Assembly (NCBI RefSeq): GCF_037975245.1
Contig: NC_092581.1
Span: 10,607,303 to 10,671,302 of the forward strand
Origin: Apostichopus japonicus
Lineage: Eukaryota; Echinodermata; Holothuroidea; Aspidochirotida; Stichopodidae
Direction of reading: 5' to 3'
Length of the DNA stretch: 64,000 nt
Both the position numbers and the translations under genes were made by a program. Under the pieces are notes generated by a model. The model ran no database searches. It was not told the origin of the DNA and saw nothing but the letters and a program-made list of their open reading frames with translations. This document shows positions 41,550 through 55,367 of this stretch, in pieces (the first letter of the stretch is position 1; every line of letters starts with the position of its first letter).

Positions 41550-44435
41550 CTGAAAATGAATATGAATAAATAATATATACATTTTGTACTTTGTTTGGCA
41601 CGTAAGGATAAAGAGACCATGGTTAGGCACAAAGTAACAAAATTCATGTCTGCATAACATCTTTTTACGTTTAGGAGATATCTTAGTTTAAATGTCGTCT
41701 CTGTGAGACGTCTTTTTTTGGGAAATCTGTGATGTCATAGTGCCACTAAGATCTGAAAACTGTTTTTCTTTCTCGTTGCTTTTCTTTTCATCTTTCAAGA
41801 TAGAATGTTAAGAGATTTGACCCTGATCTCCAATGCCATCAATAGTTCATATTAATAGGTTCAATGTTTTAGATTCAGCATTTGCAAAACCTTTCTCTAT
41901 TACAGAAAACATACATTGTAATAAACATTAAAAACCCATAAATAATTGAAGCACACATGGCTCGATGATGTCATAGTAAGACTTGATCAAGTCTTCTGTC
42001 TGGCGTGTGAAGAAACGTTTAATCTGGGATATCTCCAACATTGATTAAGATGTTTCTTATTTATTATAGAAAGTTGTTTATGACAGATATCTTTATCACA
42101 TAGATCATTAATGATGGTTAGTTTAGTGTCTCCTAGACCGTGGAGGTGGGGAGGGACGGCGGGGTGGGGGGGGGGGGGGTAAGTTGTTAATGACAGATAT
42201 CTTTATCACATAGACCATTAATGATGATTAGGTTTGTGTCTCCTAGACCGTGGAGGTGGGGAGGGACGGCGGGGTGGGGTAAGTTGTTTATGACAGATAT
42301 CTTTATCACATAGATCATTAATGATGGTTAGGTTAGTGTCTCCTTTAATGTAATTGCTCAGATCCATATTTATGGAAGTTAATACAAATTTCAGACAATG
42401 ATAAAGTATTAACAACTTGAAAACTGTATGTTTTAGATAGCAGAAGCAGAGTGTGATACCCTGGTGAGATATATGTCAAGATGATAACATTGAATGAACA
42501 GTCAATATGACTACTTGGATTAACAACCAAAAAAGAGAAGTTTAAGTATTAAAACTGTGTCAATCTCCAAGTTGGTCAAAGTGACAAAAACGACATTATA
42601 TGCTGTATGTACTTATATACTTACTGATTTTCGTTTCGCTTCTTTGACTTTATTTTTGCTTTTCAGTAACTTAAGCCACTTGCAACTACTATTTCCTTTA
42701 CCATGTTCTTCCAGGGGATCATCACCAGGTTCCCAATAGCCAAGACCGACACCGCAATAGAAACAAGTAACTTCGTCTTTTTCACCTGTAACATCAACAA
42801 AATTTCTTCTCAAGCAGGACCACAACCTTGTATACATCTGGGGGCGGGTGGGGGTGCTTAACCATCCCAGAATAAGACCCACAAGCAGACAGAATATTAC
42901 AACAAAAAACCTAGTTTACACAATACATATATGTGTGTAGGTATATGTATATGTATATACATATATATATGCTCCCAATTCCACGTCTCTACGAGATCCG
43001 GTTTTGGATTAATTTACTTGTGCGGTATGGGAAAGCTTATGTTCAACAGTCGAGGAAAGGACATGGAGTATGGACTGTAATAAAAACAAAAATTGCCGAA
43101 TAGATCCATTAATTTAACTAATATACTCTATATAATTAACACTAGTCGGTAGTAAATCACACCATGTGTCAAAATAAGTGACCTCGATATTCTTGTATGA
43201 TAATAATCACAGGCTGTGGTTCATCTTTATATTCAGTATATACCAGGACGTTAAACTAACTAGAACTCACTGAAAAAAATGACAAATACTATACCAAAAC
43301 GCAACAATTTTCTTCGAACGAAAACTGTGTTCATAATAATAAATTCTCCGATCTTATAAACAATATTGTCAAAAGAGCAATTTTTTTCATTTCTTTCTTT
43401 ATAGTAATTTCCCATTGATAATGTAAGCATCTTAATCGTTTGTTTTGGTTTCCTACCTGATTTGAAAAACCCAGCCTTTGCCAGCGCAATAGGCTTTATG
43501 AAATGACATTCTGGCCAAGTAGAGAAGGATTCCATTCTTTGGTTCTCTCTGACATAATCTTTATGTTTTGCAGTTGCATACATAGGATCATCTCTCTTTG
43601 CTTTAATTGGAGTCTTTGTTTCGGCTCTGGACTTGTCTTTACCGACCTCAGAACACTCGTTCTTAGGAGGAGATTCCTTCTGCAGATCTGGGCTATTGCG
43701 TGGCAACTTTGCATATCTTTGCAGGGATTCCTCTGCATCTTTTGATTCATCTTCCGTTAGTAATTTATTGCCAGTCCAGAGACCATTTAAGAGAGGACAA
43801 TTTGGTGATACCTCCTTGTGCTTAACCGAGAGTCGGTAGGAACAATTCCACGTCTTCACTTCCACAAGACATGCAAAACACTTCACAGTGTCTAAAGAAT
43901 CTTCCTTGCAATAAAAACCAGCTCTTGCAATTTCCTGAGGCTTCGAAGAGAAGTAGGTAGACGATTTTGCAAAGGAAAATAAGCGATTGCATTCGCTCTT
44001 GAAGAATGATTTCTCTACAAATCGTATTATATCTTCGAAGTCACTGTCATCGTAAGCCGTATTCGCGGTTGCAGCAGTAGCATGGTCAAACTGTAGGTTC
44101 GAATCACGTTTACGCTTATTAACAAGATCCCTGGCAAACTGACAATTAGGAAACGCTTTGAGATGTTTTGCTAAAGGTACGCTACCTGCCTTCCAAGAAG
44201 ACAAAACTCCTTTGCAATCAAAACAAACGACATTGTCTCCTTCGCCTGTAAAGCAAAATCCCGCGGTGCTCATTTCCATTGTTGCAATACTGTTCGTCCA
44301 TTCCCTTTCTACAAACGTCTGTTGTCTCTTACTGACACTTTTCATGGCACCATCGTTGAATAACCGATTGAACTCGTCATCTTCCATTTTTCGTAATCTT
44401 CGTGTTTCAATGTAAAGTCCGGAGACAAGCGCCAT
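41481..44435 (-). CDS. Three-BIR-domain protein (IAP-like), probably three exons
   Basis: Predicted 402 residues. Exons: 44435-43457, 42785-42625 and, tentatively, 41549-41481. BIR1 covers about residues 37-104 (CFDC, AKH, FPNC). BIR2 covers about 150-219 (CFAC, VKH, SPNC). BIR3 covers about 301-367 (CFYC, WEPGDDP, EEH, SSC) and is split after GFFKSG in phase 1, exactly as in the paralogue at 24.3-26.2 kb. A Lys/Glu-rich linker joins BIR2 and BIR3. Exon 2 ends at a consensus TCA|GTAAGT donor. The best partner is TTTTCAG|GACATA at 41549, giving a 22-residue polar tail. No RING was found. The start codon has good context (CAAAATGG). Confidence 0.83.
42071..42345. repeat. Tandem repeat of about 100-110 bp, 2.6 copies
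   Basis: Copies start at 42071, 42181 and 42281. Each has AAGTTGTT.ATGACAG, a CATTAATGATG stretch, and (first two) GACCGTGGAGGTGGGGAGGG with a poly-G tail. It lies in the last intron of the second BIR gene. Confidence 0.9.
42625..42785 (-). CDS. Second BIR gene, exon 2 (second half of BIR3)
   Basis: 161 nt. Acceptor GTTACAG|GTGAAA. Encodes VTCFYCGVGLGYWEPGDDP and EEHGKGNSSCKWL, then a Lys-rich tail. Phase 0 donor CA|GTAAGT. Confidence 0.85.
43457..44435 (-). CDS. Second BIR gene, exon 1 (BIR1, BIR2, start of BIR3)
   Basis: 979 nt ending in phase 1 at TCAG|GTAGGA. Two whole BIR folds and the first half of the third. Confidence 0.87.
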
Positions 44436-44676
44436 TTTGAATAAGGAGAAATAACATATGGTAAGGTATGCACGTTCACATTTTCACATACTGCATGTGT
44501 ATCATTTGATGCAAAGTGTTAGACCAAAGGTTACCTGATGATAAGATACCGATATTGCATTATGACGGGGAAACCCCGTGCTTGAGCAACAATCGTATTG
44601 ACGTTACGCAATTTATGTTTTCTAAGTAAATAATAAACAATGGAAACCGACAAGGAAAGCACGAACATTCTTTACT

Positions 44677-44745
44677 AGAACGGGATTCGAACAGTAACTT
44701 CAGGGTTGCAAGCAACGTTCTGAACCAACTGAGCTCTCCAGCCCT
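44677..44745 (-). repeat. tRNA-like SINE unit
   Basis: The minus strand has GAGAGCTCAGTTGGTTCAG (A-box region) and TGTTCGAATCCCG (B box). The loop could read TGC as anticodon, but the stem is broken. tRNA-derived. Confidence 0.55.
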
Positions 44746-45900
44746 TGGTTAATGGCGATCCCTTTCTAACACCCACTTTTTTGACTGGGCCTACCAGTGA
44801 GATGTCATAGTGCTCTTTGCGAATCGTTGAGCCTTACCAATGATCACATCTCAATTTTTAGTGGATTTATATGTTTAGTAAAATGGTAGGGAACTGAAAT
44901 CAATTAAACGTATCTGGGTATCAAATTCGTTACGTCAAATATATACAGGTTTATGATTTTTTTGAGATAATTTTATCTTGCAGCTAGCCATTCCATATCC
45001 TCATTTCCTGCAAACATGTATAGGACTATACCGGTACTCTGCATCGAGAGGGTGTACATATATAGGAATATAGCGGTACTCCGCATTGAGAGGGTGTTAA
45101 CTACCAACAAGATGAGGAATGCTAATGGTTAATACAAATATAGATCTTGTAACAATAAATAGGGTCAACAATTGACTTAAGGAACACTTCAGCCACAATT
45201 TACGGACTGAGGTTTACCCAAGATTTCAAGGATAAAGTTGAAGTGAAATACTTGAAATATTTCGAAACAGCAAATCATGTCCTAATACCATTAGCAGATG
45301 GCATATTTTGGCAGACAGAAATTGTCGTGTTAACCTCAGAAACTTAAACAACTAACATATCTAATATCTTAATTTGTTTCACGAATCCAAATTGTACTTT
45401 AATTTTCTCCACTGCACATTATACTGATTTCGTAAGATCACGAGAAGTGTATACGATTGTGCTCGTACTTATGGAAGAAGAGATCTTTTGAAACATATTG
45501 TCGAAGTTTCAAGTCAACCTATGTGTTTAAAGCACATTAAATCTCAATTAGCCAAAATGCACAAGTGGAAATTCTCACTAGTTTATCCCCCAGTGCGTAT
45601 GTATGCAAATTTCATCCAACAGGTATGCACGCTAGTGAGCGATTGTACACGGTTGATTGACTTCGATCCCGATATGTGTAAACAATACAGATAACGCGTA
45701 TTATGACCGATATTGCAGCGCCTACCGAAGAAGCGACAGAGAACCAAATTGATAACAGATGCGAACTTGATAGATACTTGATAGATCTTGATAGAAACTC
45801 GCAAATAGTAAAGAGGCTCATTCCTCTTTCGGCAAACCTAACACTTAATATTTTAACAAAATAAAACATAAGATTGATTTACTTTGCTTGAAGTTATTTA

Positions 45901-45953
45901 CATGAATGAATGAATGAATGAATGAATGAATGAATGAATGAATGAATGAATGA
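45901..45953. repeat. (GAAT)n microsatellite
   Basis: About 13 uninterrupted GAAT units. Confidence 0.95.
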
Positions 45954-48050
45954 AAAGTTTATACACAACCACTACCTTGCAACACAAGATTTGCATGGTC
46001 GTGATGAAATCAAAATACAAAACTGGAGAAATTTAACAATTACAAAATAACATTACATAGCATTTAACTTATTGAAATAAGTATCATGATTAAAAAAAGA
46101 TAATGTTTGAGAAGTTTCTTAAAGCGGTTGATAGAAAGAATACTGCGAAGTTCGAAACCAAAAGAAGAGCATTCCACAATTTAGGTCCGCATTTGGCAAA
46201 AGACCGATCCCCATACACAGTCAACGTCTTAGGAACAAGGAGAGTAGCAGTGGAAAGAGTAGAATGAACAATAAGATCTCATAAGTAAATAGGCGCTGAA
46301 CCATTAAAACAGTTGTAAACAATTAAAATGATTTTGTAGATGATCCTTTCACGAACACGTAACCAGTGCAGTTCCAGAAAGAGGTCAGACATACTTTCTC
46401 TTTTCCTCCTGCAATAAACTCAGTTAGCTGCACAATTCTGTACAGATTGCTATTTGTTCAAAAGCTTAATTCCAATACCAAAATATAAACAATTACAATA
46501 ATCAAAATTGGACAAAATTAAAGCAGTAATAAGAATTTTAAGTTGGTCAAAGATTGAAAAAGGCTTAAGTTTTAGTTAAATCTAAAACTCGGAAGTTTTG
46601 CAAATACGGTGGGAAAATGGACCAATATCTATACTATAAATCAACACAATGTCATGATCACAGTAGAGAAGGGTTGGGGAGGAGGGGGGGGGGGCTAGGA
46701 TACCTTATTCCCCTGCATTTACATTGTCGTTCTTCCTGCTTCACCGCTTCATTGACGACATGTACGTAAAGTCTATCAGACTATATCAGCCTCAGAGATT
46801 AACTCGAATTTTGCGTCGTTCAAGCTTCGGAACATAAGTAATCCGTTAGCCAATCGTATAAATAATTGATAGTTAACAATTAATTTACCACAAATGACAT
46901 GTTTTGTTTAATAAATGCAGTTCATTCAGTATCAGATATTTCAATAGATCAAACATAACTTCTCGAAAGAAAGCAGCTGTAACCTGCAAGCCACACACTC
47001 CTGTGACCTGATTTCGCTCATCTGCTACACTTACGAATACTTTTGTTTTGTTACAGTGTACACTTTGTGCTGTGTTCTCTCTTCATCGTTCCCTCTAGTA
47101 TTTGCACCTATCCTTCAGATGATAGATTTACCCTAAGTTTGGACATTTTCATGCGCCCGTTTGGGAAAAGCTTGTACTAGCCACAGACGATTACATCTCT
47201 TGCCTTCTGATTTTGTGTTCTCCCTGGTAAGCACCGCCTTCCTCTCTGGTAGTTTCGTGGCTTCTGAAAATGTCGGAGAAAATACAACTATAGTCATCAA
47301 TGTAGTATATGCATCTTATATTTAGCTATGATTGTGTTACATAGTGCATTATTTTGGCTCTAATAAAATGCCAAGACGAACTCGTACAAAACGCCCTAAC
47401 ACACATGGACATTTCCTTTGTTGAGCATTACACAGTTGGGACCCACCGTGGTGTAAGTACGTTCGGTACCATAAGTAGTAGAATCTTTACATTTTTATCA
47501 AAAGGATAGATATACTTTTATATTTGATATCAAACAGTCTAGGTAAAGGTTATACGTGTAGTTCTCATTAGACGTTAAAATTCAATCACTGTTATTAATT
47601 AATATCAAGTGTACTGATTGGCTCCACCAAACCTTAGAAGAAATTGTTTAGTTGAACAATTGAATCACTTAGGAATTGTTTCGGCATTTCCAAACACTTA
47701 ACAATTGGAGCATTTTAAGATTGTAGTGACTGGTTCACTAATGGTTAAATATCTGAGTTACTCCTTTGTCGACGTGTTTGTCATTTGGTAACAGTTTTAT
47801 TTGTCATATTTATTTCGTGATCATGTTTTACCTAAAGAACAATAATTCTTTTCTAATGCTATTGATTCGATGTCTTTAATCGAGGTTGATGAAGAGAAAA
47901 ACTAAGAGGAGAATTCAATAGAGGAAATACGGCATCATAAACTCAAATCAATTTGAAAACCAATAAAGTACCAATAAATGAATATGAACGTTTGTTACTT
48001 TTGGGAAAGATTCGCCAACAAAATGTTGCTATAAATCTTTAGCTTGCATT

Positions 48051-48056
48051 TTTATT
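48051..48056 (-). terminator. Candidate polyadenylation signal of the receptor gene
   Basis: AATAAA on the minus strand about 290 bp beyond the receptor stop codon. Confidence 0.3.
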
Positions 48057-48346
48057 TATGACACGGACACACGCAAAGAGAGTCAAACGTCGAGCAACAC
48101 TTAGCTATTGAGATAAGCATTAAATGTGGATGACGTGACATTCCTTAGGAATTGAAATTTATTATCACTGTACTTCTTTAATAAGGATTATCTGTCAAAC
48201 TCACCAAAGTAAGAATAAAGCCTGCTCAGTTCCAGTTGCCAGTTCGAAAATTCAAGACAAGTTGGTCAGTCGAGTCCGATTGTTCACTTTTAATCACTAT
48301 AAATATAAAAATGATTGCCGCAATATCATATAAAACATAAAATCTT

Positions 48347-48560
48347 CTAGTGTAAGTATGATGTTCTTATTGCCTCTGTCAATAAATTACGGCTATTTCT
48401 TTTTATTTCGTTGACGAATGCCCTCATTCTGATTCCAATTACGTTATCATTTAACCATAGAGCTACAGGTGCCCAATAAGAGAAAGCTTTTGCAATAAGA
48501 GAAAGATTAATGGTGCTTGGTATCATTCGTTGGTCGTTTGTTAAATTTTTATTATAAAAT
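48347..48560 (-). CDS. Receptor terminal LRR exon
   Basis: 214 nt. Acceptor ATATTTCAG|ATTTT. Encodes LSLIAKAFSYWAPVALWLND followed by NVIGIRMRAFVNEI, close to an NLR-type LRR, and ends at TAG 48349-48347. Confidence 0.55.
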
Positions 48561-51500
48561 CTGAAATATTTCGTCCGGTAGAGATGTTGGTATTTTTGCA
48601 ATGATATTAGTATTGGCATGAGATCAAGGGAACATGTCAGATATTTAAGCTGCACAACAGAAACTTACTGGTGTTCATCCTTGTCTTTCTTGTTAAACAT
48701 GACAAAAAGAAAAAAAATCCATTAAGCTGTAGTCAACCACATGTGAAATTCCAATTATATAAGAAAGAGAAAAAATAGACCTATTCTTACCTTTACATTT
48801 GGAGGTTAAACTGGCTCCACGCAGGTTGTCCGATAATGTTATACGCTCCGGTAGATTACATTCAATGAATCTGGAGAACAAAATGTGAAGGATACTTCTA
48901 AAAGTACAATAACACAGAGAGAGAAAGTTGAAGATAATCAAATACAATTAATGCTAGCGGTATTTCCAAGAAGAAGATTCGGTGACCCTTGACCTTGATA
49001 CCCCAAAAATGAAATTTGGCAATGTCCAAAAAAATAAAATATTCGCTGGAAGATACCGTGACTACTGTTGATTATAATTTAATTAAACTCCCTCGATCCG
49101 CCATGGGGCCCCTTGATCCCATGTCTACATGACTCTGCACCACACTCTCGCCGATCCAGCTTGTTTACTCAAATGATGTTTCCTCAACTGTTGCTCATAT
49201 TTGGCTGCGTCCTGACTTCCAATTGCCTGACGACGCCACTGATTTTGTTGCTGGTATGGACGAGTAAACATGAAATTGTGGGATTTCTTACCGCAACGTT
49301 TCTACTGAATTGTCTTTAGTTGCCTTCTCTATGAGAGTTGTCACGGTAAGATCATCATCGAAGGTCGGTTTCTGCAATATCAGTTGTTTTATAGTCGGAA
49401 GCGTTAGTTCTTTTACGAAAGAGTCCGGCACAAGCCCATTGAAACACATAGTGGTTAATGTAATCTATATCAAATGAAAACCAAATATAAGACATAAAAT
49501 ACAAAGAAAAATGTGTCGATTCAACAAATTGATATAGTTTGCAGTTCATGTGAATTCTTTTGATTACTTTTAAACTTTCATATATTAGTCACTTTATCTT
49601 CAGTATATTGCTTTAACTTTCGTTAGATATTATAAGCATTACGTGATGTTTGATATTACAATATAACATGCACATTCAAACAAAAAAGAACATGTAGGAA
49701 ACCAGGAAATTAATGTAATTATGCATCAACGTTTCAATGATGAAATAAGTTATGAGGAACTTTTATTAATCTGATATTTGAACGTTTCCTTCATGCGTGT
49801 AAGGTTTCCGCTGATTGATTTCTATTACCTCGATATGAAGGACCATTGAATTCCATTGTATAATTACATTAACTTATGCAACATGACCTGTACCATCTGT
49901 CGTGATTCAGAATCAATCCACATAACAGAATACAGTGGATGTTTATTTTGTCTGTGTGTTTGAAAGATAATACCCCAAGTTAAGATATCGTTGCTCATCT
50001 TAATTATGACCTTTCGGAAATTATGACAGCTTGCCGGTAAGTTAGACCATCCCAAAAGAGGGGGATAGCTTGGAAGATTTTAGCTTCACATTAGCGCTGT
50101 TTTTGAGCTGAAATGATCTTGGCCTCATTTTCCAGGTCACATTACTCGCAACAATAACTCAAGTGTGAAATATACAGTATGGGATGAAGAGCTTATAAAC
50201 AGAAATAATGAATTAGTTTGTATTAAAGTCCAATCTTTATATCGGGTAAGACATCCATTCCGACCGTCCTTCTTTGATGACAGTATTTTCATATACAATG
50301 ATTACCCTTTGTTTTATCGAGTAAGACGACAATAAAATTTCCCAAAATTGTGACTGACAGAGAACACCCATTGTCTTGAACGGTTTGCTCTTATTGACCG
50401 TCATACTTTTATCATAAACTGTGATAGCCTTTGACCTTTAAGAGCCTCACGATTAATGAGTGGAGATAAGGTGGTTTGTTAAAATGATTGCACAATGACT
50501 GGTTGAGAGACATAACCAAATACTGAAACATAAGTTATGTCATCACTGTAACACACTCAAGGGAATTTCTGTACTGTTTTTTTTTTGTAGGTCCACATTC
50601 ATTAACCTTGCTGATACGCTCGCTGATACTCTGAGCAGACCTCTAGGAAGGTGCAGGTTTGAATCATTCTTCCTTTCGTTGCAAAAGCTGTATATGACCA
50701 TCTACCTCCCTTTCCCGTGCACGTGTTTTACCCCACTAGCGACTAATGAGTGTTACAATTTTTTTGAAACAGGATATGAAGGCCTTACGAAAAACAGTTT
50801 GGACAATATTTTAAAATGTGTCCAACAATACAACCAGTTTGCTTTTACCATTCAGTCAGTGGCGGAGCGTCCATACATTCGCCCCCCCCCCCCCTGACGG
50901 ACTCAAATGAACTGCTGGCGCCCTTTTCAGCTCTTTACCACTTTTTACTTATTCGCGATTATTGAATTTTTTATTGCGCTCTCATCTACATATTGACATT
51001 TGTCACATTTTGTTGGTATAATTTGGCGATGACACCTATTTATTCTTCGTTTATCTGCAAATTAGCCAGGCCCGTAAAGGGTAATTTCCGGCGATCTAGG
51101 GAGTATCTTTACTCAAAAAAATTATGTACGCTACGCGCCAACCTGTGGTGCCGCTCCGCTGTCGAAAGCGCCCCTACAGACCATCCTCGCCCCTCCTGAC
51201 CTAAACCCCTAGCTTCGCCACTGCATTCAGTACATGCGTTTGTTCCCACTCATCAACCAACCACTGCCGCTTATTTGAATAAATATCAGATTAAAACCAT
51301 AGGAGAAGACGATGCTAAAAAATATCATGCTTATGCGACTTGACCACAAGGAACTTCAATCTACTTATTGTGTTAATATAAATATAACTAATATATTGCA
51401 ACGATTTGTCTAACTTCCACAAAAAATCTATGCAATATCAAGTGAGCTAAATGCAATAAGCTTTCATTACTCATTTTGTCGGCTCATCATATACGGCATG

Positions 51501-54450
51501 AGGTTCTTAACATATTGCCCACTTGAGTTATCGGATTTACTAATGACCTTAGACCTGTAATAAAGTATTAGGGTTCGTATGAAGAGATATAACATATCCA
51601 CAAAGTAGCTGCTTGTAGTAGTTGCATCTACTTCATAACGTGTGAGATAAAAGCAAGTTTCTGATTTCGGATTTTGATCGCTGCTGGCTTCTTGAATGTA
51701 ATATTGGGCATTTATATACAAACCTAGCGATCCATCATAATATCCGAGCTTTGTGTTTACAAGGTTTCAGAAGTTGAACTCTGCTGACTTCAACAATAAC
51801 CTTTTACCCGACTATTATCAATACCCTTATTGTATTTCACACACACACACACACACGCGGTTATTGTTTTTTTTTTATTATATATAGCTACAATATTTTG
51901 TACAGCTGGGAAAATATATAGACACGCGTATATTATGACTGCAAAGATTACGGTTTATATCATAACCAAAATGAGAAAAGAAAGAGATGCTGAGGGCTCA
52001 CCTTGTTTGCCTGGCAAAGGTTGCAAAAGTCAAGTACAGCATTTTGGTGAAACCTTCTCTCCAACATATCGATGTCCACATTCTGCGTTGATAAGGCAGT
52101 TTTTAAATTTCCCTTCGTTAACACTTTAACGTTTACATCATCACGTACTTCATGTAAGCAGTCAATAAACACGTTCCAAAAGTGGTTATCGACAACAAAC
52201 TGTAGGATTTCACTGATCAACTTTGTATCTTTACTTTTACCACAAACAAACTGAAGAACTCTGGCGACCCGTTCTCTTCTGTCAGATGTGCTCAGCAACA
52301 TTTGTAGGAACCGCCGCCGTTGCTTATCATCAGTATCTACAATGTACTCAGCAATGAGGAAGTCTTGCACGCAGGGATGAAAAAACGTTACGTTGTTTAA
52401 CGTGTTATATCTCGCGTTTGTGATATTTCCTGAAGTTAGCTTAAGAAATCCTATTTGGACAGCAACGTACAAGTCATTTTTACCTACAAGTGTTTCCAAT
52501 TCATTTAATTCCCACGTCGAAGTTATCTTTTCCCTATCATTTAAGGAAACCTTGCCAAGTGTTCTTTCAATCATTTTAAGGCGCAGGTGACTTACATTTG
52601 CGTTTTGTGTCTGCCTATACTTTAAGACCAAGAAAGAGACACAAAAGTCTACCAGAGATGAAAATTTATTGATGTTGATTTCATATTTTGCTGAATATTT
52701 TCCGTCTGAAGACAAAATGTGGATAAACATTCCCAAAAATAGTGGACAATCGCGGAATATTTTAATTAGATCATTATCATTTAGGTGCCTTTCCACCATT
52801 GCTACTTTGTCTTGACGTGATTCACTATTAATTGAATTTGAAGGATTGTATATATTACATACTTTTTTAATGTAATTATGCAATTGCTCTGTGTTAAAAT
52901 TGTTCATTTGTATCTCAGTGTAGGGCTTCGTAAAGCAAGGAACGGCGTTGTTTAATTCGTTGGTCGTAACCAAGAACTGCAGATTAGGATACTCTTCGTC
53001 AATTGGCCCAGCTAGAACTCTTTTTATTTGGATATCACCGTCGATTGGCTTCTCCTGTTTCTTTGTGTCTTTAGTTTGGTCAGAAATGGTTTCTAACCCG
53101 TACAGAACAATTTGACAATCGTCCGTCTTAAGTAACTGGAGAAAATCATCCTTGTTAATGTCTAAATCAGTTGGTAAGGTTTGATGTAAAGCTTCGGCGA
53201 GTCCCATGTTTACGTCTTGCACCTCTAAAAAGAGCAACAACTTTTTCTTTTTTTGCTCTTCAGTTTTCGTCGACCACTTCCAAGCTAAATATTTTTGAAG
53301 TGTTGTTTTCCCGTTACCTAGCTCGATTTTAAACAAGGCTCTTTTGATCAAATCTAGTTTGGTGGGTTTAAGAAACTCATCGCTGTCGACAGTGTACCAT
53401 TTCCCGCCCTGCTCGGTGACCTCAAACGTTGTAGGAGTATAGAGTCGTTTGATATGTATTTTTTTTCCAAATGGCAAGGGAGTTAATAATCCCATTTTGC
53501 TATATTGGTCTCCCAGATATCTGATTAGTTTTGTTTTCATGTCTGATAATAAAAGCAAACATAAACACAATACATTATGTTATAAAGGAATGACAAAGAA
53601 ATTAATGGTGAAATGATTGTATTGCTATCTGAAACTATTTGTTCAGTTTGTCGATAATTCCTTCCCCGCAATTTGATTTATGGTGCTAAAATTATGTATA
53701 TAATTTGTAAATCTGAAATGAAATATACAAAACAAATTAGCACCCATCGGATATTATGTGGCAACTTAAAGCTAAACATGTTGTCCCATTTGGAAAAACT
53801 ACATATACAATGACATCATGATGTTATATGAATTAGTGAGATGTAATAGATTGGATTGCATACGTATTAATTTCGACACTGTCTTGCACACTATTCGAAA
53901 TACAAAACACATACTAGTCTCTGCTGTTAAATAGTTGTTGATTATAGCATGGTCATCAACTTGGCTCATACTTTTTAGTAACACAACAACAAGCATATCA
54001 TAAAGTAAGTAAATCGACAAGCAGGACATACTAAAACACGTTTGTAATAAGCTTTCCTTTGCTACTTTCCAGAAGAAATATGCAATAAACCACGAGTATA
54101 AAGTGCTTTCCTTTTTTTTTCTATATTCAACCCCTTACATTTGCTCACCTATTTTTGAGTTTTTCATGAGTGGAATATCATCCTAAACAGGAGAAAAAAG
54201 AGATAAAAGAATGAATGGAGCATGAATATTCTCGGTAGTCATGGAAATCTATTTGGTTAAAAGGAATGCAGTCAGTATTTAATGAAATCAGTAAATATTA
54301 TAATGTAAATAAAATAAATAAGTACATTTCACGGAAATGAATCAAGTGATACTATTCATCGTTATATACTGATTATACTACATGTAAAAATGTTCATGTT
54401 ATATTAACTGGAATCCATGCGGTATTATTGTAAATAATGTTGTCTTGACT

Positions 54451-54511
<61 letters not shown>

Positions 54512-55333
54512 AACATGCAGCCAAGAACGCTTAAATATTAGGATCAGTGGGCGTTTATTCACTTTTGGATATTCTTACTTTTCTGGTTTCTTTCATTTTT
54601 ATTACAACAAGAGTCAGTTGTGTTTACTGAATTTTTTCCATTATATATGATCTCCCGTGAAAAGCCTTTTATTCGAAATATAACAATTGTTTTGAAATAA
54701 ATTAGACTAGTAGACTGTCAGCAATTTCAAGTTGGTAAAGTTTGTTGTTCAAATGCCATTGAAATGCAACTGATGTGATAACAATGATAACCCAGTGAAA
54801 GTCTTTACAGTTTTTGGTTACCGGCCTGGCCAAGTTGGGTAGAGCTGTATATTAACAGGTATGTTACAAAAGATAGATGAATAACTACATTTCTATTTTA
54901 TATGAGAACAAAAAGATCATCATTAACTTCCGGTATAGCATTACGAAAGAACGACAGAACCGGGGGTTCTATATAACTCGTGGATCTTTAACACTTATGT
55001 TGCGGTCAGTGCAAGCAATGAAAAATTTACCCTCACTCCAAAATTGAGTGCAACTTTTAATTATTGATAGGAAGTTTCTGGAAGGTTCACAGATATTAAT
55101 ATCTTTTTGTCAGTCAAGGTAACCTTTTTTTGATGCACATCAAACCCGGTGATTTCAAGTCTTAGAACTAATACATATTTTTCTTGTCTTGACTTGTATG
55201 TTTGCACTGTTATTACTGTTTTGGGAGTTATTTTGGGATAAATTGGTCGATCGACTAAAGAATACATTTTCACATTTTGACAAATATATGCCAACTCATT
55301 AAAATTTCACGCATTAATATGTAAATATATATT

Positions 55334-55367
<34 letters not shown>

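Larger units (their letters stand above)
44436..48346. other. Intergenic between the BIR gene and the receptor
   Basis: Holds a tRNA-like unit (44677-44745) and a GAAT microsatellite (45901-45953), entered separately. 45954-46640 reads like an old interspersed repeat of unknown class. 46686-46696 is poly-G. No exon supported. Confidence 0.4.

Noticed and set aside
38000-42600. RING domain for the second BIR gene
   Set aside because: I looked for a CPICR-like motif and paired Cys/His spacing on the minus strand and saw none.
51481-51560. Minus-strand exon-like segment with a good acceptor (ATTACAG) and 29 codons to a stop
   Set aside because: Needs phase 2 on entry, while the NACHT exon leaves in phase 0 and no exon between them was found. 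Exon A at 49464 fits better.
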